Source: Fulvia fulva (Eukaryota; Ascomycota; Dothideomycetes; Mycosphaerellales; Mycosphaerellaceae). From it: 64,000 bases of DNA. Shown piece after piece: positions 44,434 through 55,444 of the stretch. The stretch covers positions 372,001-436,000 of the forward strand of contig NC_063025.1 in assembly GCF_020509005.1 (NCBI RefSeq), given 5' to 3'. The position numbers were made by a program, and so were the translations under genes. The notes beneath the pieces are model-generated. The model had not been told where the DNA came from and did no database searches. It was given only the letters and a program-made list of their open reading frames with translations. The stretch's first letter is position 1, and each line of letters begins with the position of its first letter.

Positions 44434-47400
44434 AATAGTATAGTTATAAAGGTAGTCTCCTAAGGTAAGCTACCTTTAGCTTAATTAAGGAACCTTAGCC
44501 AAATCTAGTAAACAAGATTCTATAAAGTTATAATACTATATAAAACCTCGCGGACGCTTACTCTAGTATTATAAACTTCTATAAAGATAATTCGTTAGGG
44601 GACTAGTAGGTATCTAGTAGTACTTTTACTATATCCCTAGCTACCTATTCTACCGCTTTTAAGCTACGGCAACTTACCGTGTTCGATAGGATCGATACGA
44701 CTAAGTTAGAATATCAGTACTATTATCGACGGAATAAATCCTATATCTAAAGAGGTAAACGCTATCACATCGTATATAGCCTACGGTCCGCTAATAGTTA
44801 ATAGGCGTATTACGAAGTCTAGGGGATAGGATGTACCTAGCTACATTGTTATTACTAGGTCAACTTAGATATAATATATAGCTTAACATTATATCGAAAA
44901 TTAGTTAGTTACGTAGATCGCCTTCTATTAAACCCTTCGTATATAAACGCTAAGACATCTCTTAATATTACTCGTAGTTATCCGCTTAGCTACTCTAGAG
45001 GATATCCTATATTATACTTATACTACCAACGATACTAGTATAGGAATAATTCAGGTATTCGTACGTTACTATATTTGCCTATATAGGTGACTTAGTAATG
45101 ATTTTAAAGGAAGTGAGACGAGAAGTAGTAAGATATATATACGTAGGACGAGGGAATCTACTACGCGCTATACCCTAGATTTCTAGCTAGACCTATCTAA
45201 ACTAGATAAGTCCTAGTTCTAGTCCTATTCCCGGGCCTTACTTTACTACAACTCCTTCCTCGTAACCTTACTTATACTATATCTCGCTATAATATACCTA
45301 AGGTCTATACTATAGATAGCTTTTTACGTACTTATAAATATAATATACGTAAGCTTAAACAGGACTAGACTTATACGTCCCGATCGTAAGTAGTAGACGT
45401 TCCTATATTAGATCTAGAAGAAAACCTAGTATCTTATTAGAAGTTAAGGGGTATCAATTATGGCCTACTTATCACGTCTATTAAACTACTTCGCTTTAGC
45501 GCTATTAGCCTATTAGAATCGTTATCCTATAGATGTCGTCCGTTGTCCGATACAATACGCTAAGATATAAAGATAGATATATAGACTAGGAAGAGAAATA
45601 GTCTGTCCTTATAACGCTTACTAAGTCTACTTAAGCTACGGCTTAGTATTATATACTTTAGGGATTAGTACTACTACTATAATCTACCGCCTCTAATCGG
45701 TTAGAGTCCGGATATATATATAATATAGTACCTAGTTAGTAGTAGACATCTCGCTAGTTAGGTAGATAGTAAAAAGAATCCTTCGTCGTCGGAGATCACC
45801 CCTAGTCCTACGAATCGTAATTTTAACTAGTAGTAGTAGCTAGACGTAGGTTATCTATAGTACGATAGCGTTAATGTCCTCTACGGACCTGATTATAGGT
45901 TTATTAATATACTATAAACATTCTAGACCTATACGATTACTATCTTAGTTATAGCTTACTACTAGAGCCGGTAGATACGAAGCGGGATAGAAGCTATAGG
46001 GCTACGAATAATATTAGTAATGTTAGATACGGCTATACGGAATAGAAATAGTATTAGAATAAGGATAGCTTTAGTATAGACTACTACTATTCTCCGCGTA
46101 CGTCGGGATAGCTAGTCTAATCCGCCGTAATCTTAGTATAATATATCTCCCGTACTACCGACTAAGAGACTATATATAGTTTATAAACCTCGAGTAGATA
46201 TAGAGTTCTAGCGAAAGATAGTAAGTTGCTCTACTATAAGGCCTCTATATTTTATCTACCCGTTATATTTACCGCGGAGCTTAATAATATACCTACCGTA
46301 CCGTATACTATACGTATACTACCTATTACCCTCGACGGAGCTACCGGCTTTATCGGCTATCTCGCTATAGGCCTACGCCTCGTTACCGGTCTCGAATTAC
46401 TATATAGTATCTTCCTATAGGTATAGATAGGGGTTCTAGCTACGATCGTAGCTATAGATAAGGTCTCGAAGCGCGTTACCGAGTTTATAAAAGTTTCTAC
46501 CCTAGACTATAGAGCTTATCTAATAGACGCCTAGAAGAGCTTCGTAGTAGCTTTACTAATATTAGTAATCAACTTAAGCTACTAGACGTACAAATCGATA
46601 GTCTACGTAATTATAAAATCGAGTTATAGAGTATCTATAGTCTCTATACTATAGTTCTCCGTCCTATATCGTCGATAGCGGAAATCGATAGAAGAATTCA
46701 TTCTTATAATACCGTACTTAACGGTATACCGGTAGATAGTAGTAACCGCCCTACTATCTAGCCGGTCTAGGCTACTAAGGTTCTACTATAGCTAGGGAGC
46801 CTTCTTATTATGCCCTTCCTACTCGATATTATCCTAAGTAGAAAGCTTACTAACGCCCTTAATAGCTTTTATAGCTACTTCGATAAGCTTACTATCGACG
46901 GAGATCTAGTCGCCGCGATCTAGTAGATCGTCCTTATTATCGTAGCGATACTCGTTATCGTTCTTAAAAAGCCTAGGCACATCCTTAATAGGTAGCTTAC
47001 CTACGCCTCGGCCGCTCTGTCCTAAATAGTCTACGCTTATAACCCTATAGCTTCCTTCAATTCTATTCTTAGGCTAAGTCTCTCCTTAACTTAACGTCGT
47101 TAGCCCTTTCGAGATCGCTATACTATCGGCTAGAGGTTTGTAGCCCTCGGACGCTAGATTAGCGGCTTAACTATAAGCCTCTTAAGCCTTCCGTAGATTA
47201 ACCTACGATTATACGCTATACGAATAGCTCTATTAATATATTTAGCTACGCGAATTCGATCCTTTATTATATATATAACCTTCTCGACTAAGCTAAGTCC
47301 TCTTGCTAGAGATTTTACTAGACTCCGACGTACGGTCCTCTATCTCGAGTCTAGCTACTATTCTACTTTACTTTAAAGCTTTAGGAGTAGAATATCCGAG

Positions 47401-47600
47401 GGCTAATATACTAAATCCTATACGTTTGCCGCTACTTCTACATCTTAAACAAGACGACGCTTTTGCCCGTTTTCTACCTAAATGTAGTTTAACTAGCTTA
47501 GTAAGAGGAAAGTTATTAGATAATAGAGGACAGAAAATCGATACGACTAGCTCTCTAACGAATTTCGCTAAGTAGGCTCTATTGTACGAGGCCTCGACAG
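44434..47600. other. RIPed sequence of unknown origin (3.2 kb)
   Basis: Strong CpA depletion throughout. Plus-strand frames read as protein-like for long stretches with TAG/TAA breaks: about 44690-45120 (Tyr/Gln/Cys-rich) and about 46200-46420. The segment 47303-47575 is open for 90 codons (LEILLDSDVRSSISSLATIL). I recognise no transposase, RT or host domain. It could be one or two RIPed genes or an unfamiliar element. RIP fades out between 47550 and 47650, marking the edge of the repeat compartment. Confidence 0.4.
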
Positions 47601-47929
47601 GGGCGTAATGAAATAAACTTGCCTAATTCTCTAGGAAACGTAAACTCTACGGATAGTAGCAGGGCAAAGTGTGCCTATCCACAGCTATCTACTATACTCG
47701 TGCTAGTCGGTCAAGTCGACGACGACAAGAGTTGGCACGGAGGTATTCAACCCCCTAGGCCAACAACTTCCTCATCGCCGAACAAGCCTTAAGCCCTTGC
47801 ACCACTTCACGGTCCGAGTACGTCGCAAGGGTGGCTTTGTACAGTTTGTCCATCTGTGAAGGTTTTTGTCGTCGACGAAAAGTTGTGGCTCACCTACAAC
47901 CGGCTCCTAGGAGCGTGTCTGTGTCAGTG

Positions 47930-49090
47930 TTAGACTTGAGCGCCGCGGACGCGGAAGTGCGCGGGCAGTGAAGCCTGGTATGTCAAAGTGGCATCGAGAT
48001 TGGCTCTTGCGGCCTCTCGTTCGTTGTCGGTCGTGGCGGCGGCGAGACGAGCCTCGTCGTAGAGACGTTGGGCCTCGAACAGGTCGAAGACCACAGCCCA
48101 GCTTGGTGCTTGCGGTCCTGATGGTGGTGGAGGTGGTGGGGGAGTCGGAGGCGTAGGCGAGGGGGATGGCGAATGGTGAGGGCTCTGCCTCTTCTGCCTC
48201 TTGGTAGGCCGAGTAGACGGTGCTTGCTGACTAGAGTAGTGTCCAGATGGGGGCTGACCATCTCTCCTCTTCGCTAGAGAAGGACTGTTGCCAGGTAGGT
48301 CGGCGGAGAAGGAAGAAGGCTCACTGCCAGGATTCAGAAGACTCGAAGCATCGGCGGACATGGGAGGGTCATCCAGAGGGTCGAGATCTTGTCCTCGTCC
48401 TCGCTCGATGCTTGGACTTTGTTGTGGACTTTGTCCACTAGTATCATGGGTGGCGGTGGAGGCGGAGGCGGAGGCAGCGACGGTCGAGGAGGAGGCCGAT
48501 GTGGCCACAGTAGCAGCAGCAGCAGCAGCAGATCTCTTCTTCAAGGTCTCAACGACCTTGCCAATATCACAAGGCGAGACTCGAACATCTCTCAACGCAC
48601 CCCTAACCTTCAGACGAGCAGCAACCTCCAACGACACAAGATTCAGCGCTTCCTCGCGCTGGGTGGTGATGATAGCCAGCGACACCATCTTCTTTAACAA
48701 AGACTCCGTCCAAAAAGCAGGCGTACGAGACCTCGGAATCTGCCAGTCCCAATCGGTCCAGCCTTCTTTGCCCCGAACAGAGGCAACGCGAGACTCTAGG
48801 CGGCTGCGGATCTGTCCTACGCAAGCCAGCACATCATCAATCGAAGCTTTGTACTCCTCGCGAGTACTGAAAAAGTCCAAAGACTTCGAGTGGTGCTGCT
48901 GCAGCCACTTCACGCGCGCTTCGATCCCGAAGGTCGACTTCTGCCATATCGGAATGTTGTTCTTTAAATACTGCAGGGCTCCCGGAGGGCTCGGGTTGGC
49001 GGATTCGAAGACACGACGAGCTTCGTCGGTCTCGAGAGGAGGGAACATCGGCGTGGAGGAGGAGGAGGATGAGGAGCTAGAGACGCTCAT
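47930..49090 (-). CDS. Hypothetical Ser/Ala/Pro-rich protein, 386 aa
   Basis: Open from ATG at 49090 to TAA at 47930. The frame stays open further up to 49336, but the upstream 82 codons look like untranslated leader, and the ATG followed by a nine-Ser run (MSVSSSSSSSSS) is the likelier start. Layout: Ser tract; a folded-looking middle (residues about 15-190) with RVFESANP, WDWQIPRSRTPAFW and several amphipathic helices; then low-complexity Ala, Ser/Thr and Gln/Pro stretches. A basic patch RPTKRQKRQ could be a nuclear signal, and a poly-Pro run (PTPPTPPPPPPP) precedes a final coiled-coil-like segment rich in Ala, Glu and Arg. Codons keep CpA/TpG, so it is not RIPed and probably single copy. 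The 297-codon plus-strand frame 48288-49181 is antisense and rejected. Function unknown. Confidence 0.6.
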   Translation of the reverse strand: MSVSSSSSSSSSTPMFPPLETDEARRVFESANPSPPGALQYLKNNIPIWQKSTFGIEARVKWLQQHHSKSLDFFSTREEYKASIDDVLACVGQIRSRLESRVASVRGKEGWTDWDWQIPRSRTPAFWTESLLKKMVSLAIITTQREEALNLVSLEVAARLKVRGALRDVRVSPCDIGKVVETLKKRSAAAAAATVATSASSSTVAASASASTATHDTSGQSPQQSPSIERGRGQDLDPLDDPPMSADASSLLNPGSEPSSFSADLPGNSPSLAKRRDGQPPSGHYSSQQAPSTRPTKRQKRQSPHHSPSPSPTPPTPPPPPPPSGPQAPSWAVVFDLFEAQRLYDEARLAAATTDNEREAARANLDATLTYQASLPAHFRVRGAQV

Positions 49091-49474
49091 TGTAGCGATT
49101 GGGTCGTGCGGGTCGGCAGCTTGGTGGATGATGCGGTCGGCGGCAATTAGCAGAAAGTCGGTAGACAGCAAAAAGACTTGAGCGTGTACAAGAGGAGCGG
49201 AGGGGACAGAGAGAGAGAGAGAACAAATCGCACTCGTAGTTTCTGCTCGGAAGTTGCATAGCAACAGCACAGCCTCCATAGTCTCCAAGTCGCACCCGCC
49301 TCCTAATGGACGTTTTCGACACTGCGAGAGCAACACAAGAGCAACGATACGATCTAGGAAGTACGAGACGGAGAAAGGTGTCAGAGAGATCTGCGATGTG
49401 ATTCCAAGCCTATACTATAACATGCCCTGCCTATCAGGTCGTGAATACCTTTATTCAAAACTCATGTAGCCAGT

Positions 49475-49756
49475 TCATACCACTCGACCGGGATTGCTGC
49501 TTCCTAGCAGAAGCATCGTTGTGTTTGGACCGCAGTATAAAAAGGTCAAGGAGTCGTTATCGATGTGGGTAGAGTCGATCGGATCGAAGACCTGCACTGC
49601 TGAACAGGTCCGATATCGTCGTAGCCGTGATATTGTGTCTCGGCCGCCGAAATGAAAGGAGAGGTCCAAGTCAGGTGGGCACTGACAGCCGTACATGTGC
49701 CCTTCATTCCCGGTATCTCCTTCTAGCAAGGCCGTGTTTCTGTTCCTGACAGACAT
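49475..49756 (-). CDS. Possible small protein, 93 aa
   Basis: ATG at 49756 to a stop at 49475, un-RIPed, lying between two better genes on the same strand. It contains CQCPPD and otherwise nothing recognisable. Length alone does not prove coding. Confidence 0.25.
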   Translation of the reverse strand: MSVRNRNTALLEGDTGNEGHMYGCQCPPDLDLSFHFGGRDTISRLRRYRTCSAVQVFDPIDSTHIDNDSLTFLYCGPNTTMLLLGSSNPGRVV

Positions 49757-49866
49757 CGTGACTGCAGGCCCGGCATTGGGTGTCCAGATTCAGCGCACGC
49801 TCGCTCCATACCCTTGAATGTGTGTCCGATGTCCTAACAGCTGTACCTCACTCATCCCCCCACTGC

Positions 49867-50448
49867 TCATGAAGATGTCCTTGCCGCACTGCCCAACATC
49901 GTTGCCTCTCTAGCCAACCGGACGGCAGCAAAAACGTCTGCAAGCGCCCATTCCCTTACGTCGCCTTGACCCTGGACACGCCATCGAGCGCTTCGCGCCT
50001 GTTGAAGAAGATCAAGAGCATCCTCGGCTGTGTTGCAGATCTGCGGCATACATTGCTGCAAACAATCTAGAAAGGTGACATCGTTGCAGCCTTCCGGACC
50101 GAAGAGGCCGTAGGCATCTAGTAGCTGCAAAGACCAGAACGGATCTTGCTCGAATCGTGAGATGTGTGACAACGTGGATCGTGGTAGAAGGCTCCAGACT
50201 GCTGCGATTAGGCGGATCCATTCATCGGTGTCGATATTGAGGAGAGCGACAGCGCGGATACCGGAGCCTGTATGCCGCGCATGTTGCCAGCGTCGCCGAA
50301 AGTGTCTTAGCCCTGCAATGTCTATCTCGGTTGAAGCCATGTCTCCGTCAAGGTTGTGTGCTTCTAGTTCAGCTGCGGGACTGAGGTCAACCGTGATGGT
50401 GAATGTAATTTGCCTTGGTGTGCGTTTCAATTCGGTCTCCGTCGGCAC
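49867..50448 (-). CDS. Hypothetical protein, 193 aa
   Basis: ATG at 50448 to a stop at 49867. Composition is normal for a globular, mostly helical protein, with several Trp and hydrophobic helices (EWIRLIAAVWSLLP, DALDLLQQARSARW, DVFAAVRLAREA). No signal peptide or membrane segment. A second ATG at 50340 (MASTEIDIAG) could be the true start. The 75-bp minisatellite begins about 80 bp upstream. No family is recognised. Confidence 0.5.
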   Translation of the reverse strand: MPTETELKRTPRQITFTITVDLSPAAELEAHNLDGDMASTEIDIAGLRHFRRRWQHARHTGSGIRAVALLNIDTDEWIRLIAAVWSLLPRSTLSHISRFEQDPFWSLQLLDAYGLFGPEGCNDVTFLDCLQQCMPQICNTAEDALDLLQQARSARWRVQGQGDVREWALADVFAAVRLAREATMLGSAARTSS

Positions 50449-51020
50449 CGGCGGTGAGTGTGCAGCTGGACGAGTGTTGGAATGGTTTGCGTGCGTTGGA
50501 CTTGGGCTCGTGGATCCGTACTGGTTGTAGAGTCGGTCTGGATGAGGCAGTCAATATCGTCTGCAATCATGACACCTACCCTGAAGGAGGCGACTCTCCT
50601 GGGAGAGTCGGTCTGGAGAAGGCAGTCACCACCGTCTGTACGTATGACACCTGCGCTGAAGGAGGCGACTCTCCTGGGAGAGTCGGGCTGGAGAAGGTAG
50701 TCAACACCGTCTGTACGTATGACACCTGCCTTGGAGGAGGCGACTCTCCTGGGAGAGTCGGTCTGGAGAAGGCAGTCACCATCGTCTGTACGTATGACAC
50801 CTGCGCTGAAGGATGCGACTCTCCTGGGAGAGTCGGTGTAATGTAGGAAGTTGCGATGACCTGCTCCATCCTCTTCCACAGACGGGTGTCGCCTTTGACG
50901 CGTCCGAAGCGGTAGCTGTCTTGCAACACTCCAAACTCGTGGCGTGCCATGTGCCACACGCCCAGAGTGAGGTAGTGGGTCATGTTCTGTCGACGGATGC
51001 GGTGCAGGTGGTAGGAACAT
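50427..51020 (-). CDS. Possible 25-residue-repeat protein, 197 aa
   Basis: ATG at 51020 to a stop at 50427, covering the whole minisatellite; each unit encodes DSPRRVAS...GVIRTD...DCLLQT. The end overlaps the start of the 193-aa gene by 22 bp on the same strand. A second minus frame (50576-51040, ATG at 51040) and a plus frame are also open, so which if any is translated cannot be told from sequence alone. Confidence 0.25.
   Translation of the reverse strand: MFLPPAPHPSTEHDPLPHSGRVAHGTPRVWSVARQLPLRTRQRRHPSVEEDGAGHRNFLHYTDSPRRVASFSAGVIRTDDGDCLLQTDSPRRVASSKAGVIRTDGVDYLLQPDSPRRVASFSAGVIRTDGGDCLLQTDSPRRVASFRVGVMIADDIDCLIQTDSTTSTDPRAQVQRTQTIPTLVQLHTHRRCRRRPN
50532..50831. repeat. Minisatellite: four tandem 75-bp units
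   Basis: Units begin at 50532, 50607, 50682 and 50757, each starting GTCGGTCTGG or GTCGGGCTGG and ending GACTCTCCTGGGAGA; a partial fifth starts at 50832. The period is exactly 75 bp (25 codons). Every unit junction holds the perfect inverted repeat GACTCTC-CTGG-GAGAGTC. Several frames on both strands are open across it (minus 50427-51020 and 50576-51040; plus 50415-50846), so a repeat protein of 25-residue units (such as DSPRRVASFSAGVIRTDGGD plus five residues) is possible but unproven. Confidence 0.93.
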
Positions 51021-51252
51021 TGAAGGGTGACAAGATGCATGTGTTTAGATGGTGTTGACGATGTTGAAGTTGCCCTGGCTGCTGGTCGGATGATTGATTA
51101 CCCGCGAGGCAGTCGCCGAGTCAACGTGTGATGGTGTGACGTTCTTATCCGAACATACCGCCGGCTTGGCGCTCAGCTTTGTATTTAGAGTTTTCTCAGG
51201 TAGCTTTTCTGTATCTCAGATTCACACTCGCTAAGGTTCTCACAATGGATCA

Positions 51253-51700
51253 TTGATGTTTTGGAGGCCAAGTGTCGCACTCCGTGTACATCTTGCTCGC
51301 CATCGGAAACATGTCACGCGTCCAAGAGGGGCTCTTAGATCACTCGGACAACGGCGCCCAGTGAAATCTCCCACGAGACTGCGTACGCCTAGTGAAATCT
51401 CCTACGAGACTACGGACGGCTATAACAGCTCGACCTACATTACCGACGAGATCAGCAACATAGACGTGCTCGGCCTTATGTCCACGGGCCCGGTCAGGGA
51501 CGACATTATGTACTGGCTCACGCCCAGGCTGACGTGATCCCGAACGGGGACATGGCCAAGTATACGAGCGTGTTCAAGGACATCATCCTAAACAAGAACA
51601 TCTTAACCAACACAACATGCACCAGAAAACTCAGAAAACAGCATTACAGCGAAATTGACGATAGGAACTACCACCTCGCTTAGGAAGGATCTGCGCATCC
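51253..51700 (+). pseudogene. Frameshifted gene fragment, unrecognised
   Basis: The plus frame from 51253 reads to a TGA at 51535 (NSSTYITDEISNIDVLGLMS...YWLTPRLT). Shifting by one base there, the sequence continues as sensible protein (DVIPNGDMAKYTSVFKDIIL...) to about 51680. One indel therefore separates two halves of what looks like a conserved coding region. No family is assigned. A 31-bp direct repeat lies inside it. Confidence 0.4.
51360..51421. repeat. 31-bp direct repeat
   Basis: Two head-to-tail copies start at 51360 and 51391 (agtgaaatctcCcacgagact type). The second differs mostly by CpA/TpG to TpA changes (ccacg to ctacg; ctgcg to ctacg), like RIP marks. Confidence 0.8.
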
Positions 51701-51740
51701 AATGAGGGAAACATAAAGAAGAAGAAGATCGAAGCACTTG

Positions 51741-53408
51741 AGCGAAGAAGATTGACGAATTACTAATGTAGTGACGGCCAGCTCTGTACCTTTGTACACG
51801 TGCGTGTACCCTCACCTCATCCTATCTCCTACTTACTATTCCCTGCAGAATCTTCTACTCCATGGTCCTCCTGCTGTCGAACGGAACGCCCTGGCGTGCA
51901 CTGGACGAACCCGGGCTTGCCCTTTCTGCTCTTGCCCGTCGCTTTGCTCAATTCACGTCCCTCATCGCACGAGCGAGCTTCTGCGGACGGGGGCAAAGCA
52001 AGTTTGATAAGAAGCCCAGCTAGAACTACCTGAAGCTGCACTAAATATTACTTCAAGCCGCAGCTGATCTGACAATGTCAACGCCTTCGCTAGGGCCGGA
52101 GGACGGGTGTTCTTCGTTCTACACTGTCACTGACTTTTTCATCTCACTGTTCTTCGTGGGCCCGCCATAATCACAATGAGACTGCTATACAGCACCTTCC
52201 GTCGCTCACCAAACACCTTAGGCATGACCGCGAATTACCGAACCCCCGCCGATCCCTCCAGTCCGAACGGCCTTCCACCTCCACGAGACGGGACATGAAG
52301 AATCGAGTACTCGCACACGAGTCAGCAGCACATGCGTAGCTATGAGGCACACGCGAGCCAACCACTGCGCATCTTGCACACGAAGACCGAGCAGCTCGAG
52401 CTCAACATACTCGAGACACTGCACCTCTATAGCACTAGGATTGAGAGACTAAAGATGGAGCTTCACTTATACACGGACTGCTCGAAACCTGCATTCACTA
52501 GTCGTAATTATAGCTCCCGCGGCACGCCTTAGACGAAGCACCATCGCACTGCTATGAACAACTTGGAATCTCGCAAGATCCAAGCGCGGTGACCGAGTCA
52601 TCTGTACAGTGACCTCCGCCTAGGCGGCAGGTGCAAGCATTGGAAAGCGATGTTGTTCGTAGCGCAGTCAGGTGGTGGAGGTGTACAAATAGAGGTGAAG
52701 ATCGAGCGTGTAATACTAGAGAAGGAGCGTTAGGGCAGATAGGGCAACGGTTCACCTGCTTTAGGGACTTACCTACGGCATAGTCGGAGGACATTGGGCG
52801 AGGGATGTATCAATCGAAGAAGGCATCGCGGGAGGATAGCACATTTTCGCGGCTTCGATCAGGTCAAGATGTCTTTGAGGAAAAGTAAGAGGGTCGTTAG
52901 CAATAACTCACTAAGGCAATGTAAAGTCTCTAAACTCCTCCTTCCACCACTACCACCACTACCACCCTATCTCCTTCTCAAGCCCTCCGGATTTTAAAGC
53001 ACCTACTACACACTTCGCGACGCGCGCATTAGCGTAGGCTTCTCGGCGGAGCCGGATGCTAGTAGCTCCACCTCGACGTCAACAACACCACTACGAATAG
53101 TATACTAGACAGCCCTAACCAAGCCTCAATTTACCATCACATCATTTCGTAAGGAGTGGCTAGGACAGAAACTCATGTACCTAATCCTCGCTATAAGTAA
53201 GCAGCCTAGGTCATATAGCACTTTAAGTATAGTATATACTTCTTTATACGATTAAGTCTCGGATTTACTAGTAGCCCCGTGTCCCGAGAGAAATATTAGA
53301 GGGCCTATAGTCCCTCCCGTTATACTAAGACTTATATACACGGCTAGCTTTTGTTTCCTAGAAAGACATATTTAAGCAGATTATACGTCCCCGCCGTATT
53401 ATAATATA
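51741..53408. other. Intergenic or degenerate un-RIPed sequence
   Basis: Many short overlapping frames, none with a domain or a convincing gene structure. A (CCA CTA)n microsatellite lies at about 52944-52966. CpA content falls again beyond about 53100, where the repeat compartment resumes before the LINE fragments. Confidence 0.4.
52944..52966. repeat. (CCACTA)n microsatellite
   Basis: ccaccactaccaccactacc run in intergenic sequence. Confidence 0.75.
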
Positions 53409-54328
53409 TAGATAGATAGATAGATTTGTTATTCCCCTGCTCTAGGACCCTATTCGGCCTATATAGGTATATATCTATTATTATATACAAAGGGAAACCC
53501 GAATAGGTAAAAACCCTTCCCGCCCCCGACTTCTCCTTATCTAGATTAGCTTTCCCTCTAAACGTACGTAGTCTATATTACTACCCCGTTAGCCCCCGCT
53601 CCTAGCCGGTCTCGTCGCGCTACGCCGTATCCTCTCTTCCTATACTACTTATACTAGGCGGTACTATTCTAGCTAGCCCTTCTCTAGTATCTAGTTCGTA
53701 ATACGCCGTAGGTCCTTAACGTTATTAAGAAGTACCCTAATCGTCCGGTTCCTCGCCTTTACTATCTACTCCCCCCTTCCTAGCGACTACCTCGGATAGA
53801 CGAGGAGTACGTACCGTATATTCTAGGAGTAATAGCCGTAGGGGTAGCTAGTATTCGTATATTCTAGGACCTTCTACTATAATAGGTACCCCTAGAGGCC
53901 GATGTGTTCGCTTCGTAGTTAGGTTACTATACTACTCTATACCCTCGTAAGGCGGTAGTAGATAAGCTTCGGGGGGTACTTAACCGCGGATTTCGTAGCT
54001 AACTATTCCTTAGGTTATCTTACTAGCTAAGGGCGTCTACTATACCCTATAACCTAGTTATTCTACGTCTCTTTCTAGAGTTACTCTATAAACGATTTCT
54101 TACCTTCCTATTATATTACTAGCTATTCGTCTCTTACCTAGTAGTTCGGCTCGTTTCCGGGTCGAATACCCTTATACGCTAGTACTAATTCGCGGGCCCT
54201 TACGACTATACTAGCGATAACCTTCTATACTAGGTACTATACTAACTTACCTAAGTAGGAGGTCCGTAGTCCCTAGATATATAGGTCGATCGGCGGTATA
54301 GCGGTATCGTACTTAAGTATCCTTATTA
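53409..54328 (-). mobile_element. LINE family A, copy 6: RIPed 3' fragment
   Basis: TAGA tail at 53409, then collinear with the intact LINE from 55445 to about 56355 (3' UTR and C-terminal end of ORF2). It ends at CCTTATTA where a family B 3' end begins. No clean TSD was found. Confidence 0.85.
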
Positions 54329-54384
54329 GATAGAGATTTTATTAAGCTATTATAGTACCCTTTAGCCTATATAGCTATACTAGG
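54329..54384 (-). mobile_element. LINE family B 3'-end fragment (56 bp)
   Basis: GATAGAGATTTTATTAAGC and following bases match the 3' end of LINE B at about 28543-28605 and stop at CTATACTA. It directly abuts the truncated end of LINE A copy 6 in the same orientation. Confidence 0.8.
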
Positions 54385-54431
54385 TTATATAATAAGACGT
54401 TGATTATGTTCGTAAGACCGCGACATTGCTT

Positions 54432-55444
54432 ATCGATCTCTACGCCAAAACAAGACATATTCGAAAGCTCTTATTAAGGCTATTCTAACGATATATAAAG
54501 CAGGCCACTGCCCCTAGGACTAAGGGAGTTCTACCTTATTTAATCTAGATAGCTTAAAGCTCTCTTTACCCTATTTCTTTAGCTCTAAACGCCGCGGAGG
54601 TGCCTAGCTACATTAGGCAACTCCTAGGTAATAGTAGCCTAGGCTACGGCACTAACGGCGCCTACGGCCCTATAGGCGAAGCCCCCCTAAGACAACTAGT
54701 AGCAACTTATAGAGGACGTAAAAAGTATAGAAACTAACGATCAGCTCCCTTACCGGTCTCTATAGGTAATGATCACTTAGCTACGTACGGCGCTTATACT
54801 ATCGTATTACCGAGGGCAATAAGAAATAAGGACGACGTCCTAGGCGATTAGTAAGGCCACCCGGAATCAACACCCCTATAGCTAGGCATCGGTCGCGGCA
54901 TCGATACTAGGCCCCCGTCTAACGTACGATATAGTTACGATCCGCATTATAGTAAAGGAAGACTAGGCCGAAGTTACGAAGCTATCGAACAAGGAGCTCG
55001 CCTAACGAATTAACTAACTAGGGGTAGTCGTAGTGAACTAACAGTCTAACGGTACTCTATAGATCTATACTAGCTCTACTACTACTAGGAGGTACCTAGA
55101 GGTATAGCTATAGTAGGCATCTAAGGTTACGGTATTAGCGAAGGTCTTAACGAAACAATTCACGATCCTAGTCTACGATATGCCTAAGGAGTTTAACCTA
55201 ACTAACTAGGGTCACCTATACGCTCTCTAAGAGGACAACCCGGTCACTCTTAACTCTCTAATCTAGAAGGCGACTTAGCTCTATAGGAAATGGCCAGAAG
55301 GCAAGAAGGCCTCGGCGCTAATAGTATAGCTATAAGACGCGAAAGCGGCGGATCTAGCGATAGAATAAGGCCTAGTCTAGCAATATAGCCTTAAGATAGT
55401 AGAAAAGCACTCCTTATCCTTTCGTGTCCTCTAATGCTTTAAAT
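54432..55444 (+). mobile_element. LINE family A, copy 4, 5' part (RIPed)
   Basis: Conserved 5' start atcgatctctacgcc at 54432, 5' UTR and the first two thirds of ORF1 in a RIPed state. It is interrupted at 55444 by the intact LINE, the 13 bases 55432-55444 (taatgctttaaat) being the duplicated target, and resumes at 60463. Confidence 0.92.
55432..55444. repeat. TSD of the intact LINE (partner 60463-60475)
   Basis: 13 of 13 bases (taatgctttaaat) identical; the outside neighbours differ (c versus t), so the duplication is exactly defined. Confidence 0.95.

Noticed and set aside
48288..49181. 297-codon open frame on the plus strand
   Set aside because: It is exactly antisense to the better-supported minus-strand gene 47930-49090; its Ala/Glu-rich run mirrors the poly-Ala/Ser tracts of that gene.
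50532..50831. CRISPR-like array
   Set aside because: Units are 75-bp head-to-tail tandem repeats with no unique spacers, and the genome is fungal.
53395..54400. TSD for LINE A copy 6
   Set aside because: Candidate TATAATA-type matches are short, low-complexity and not positioned directly at both ends.
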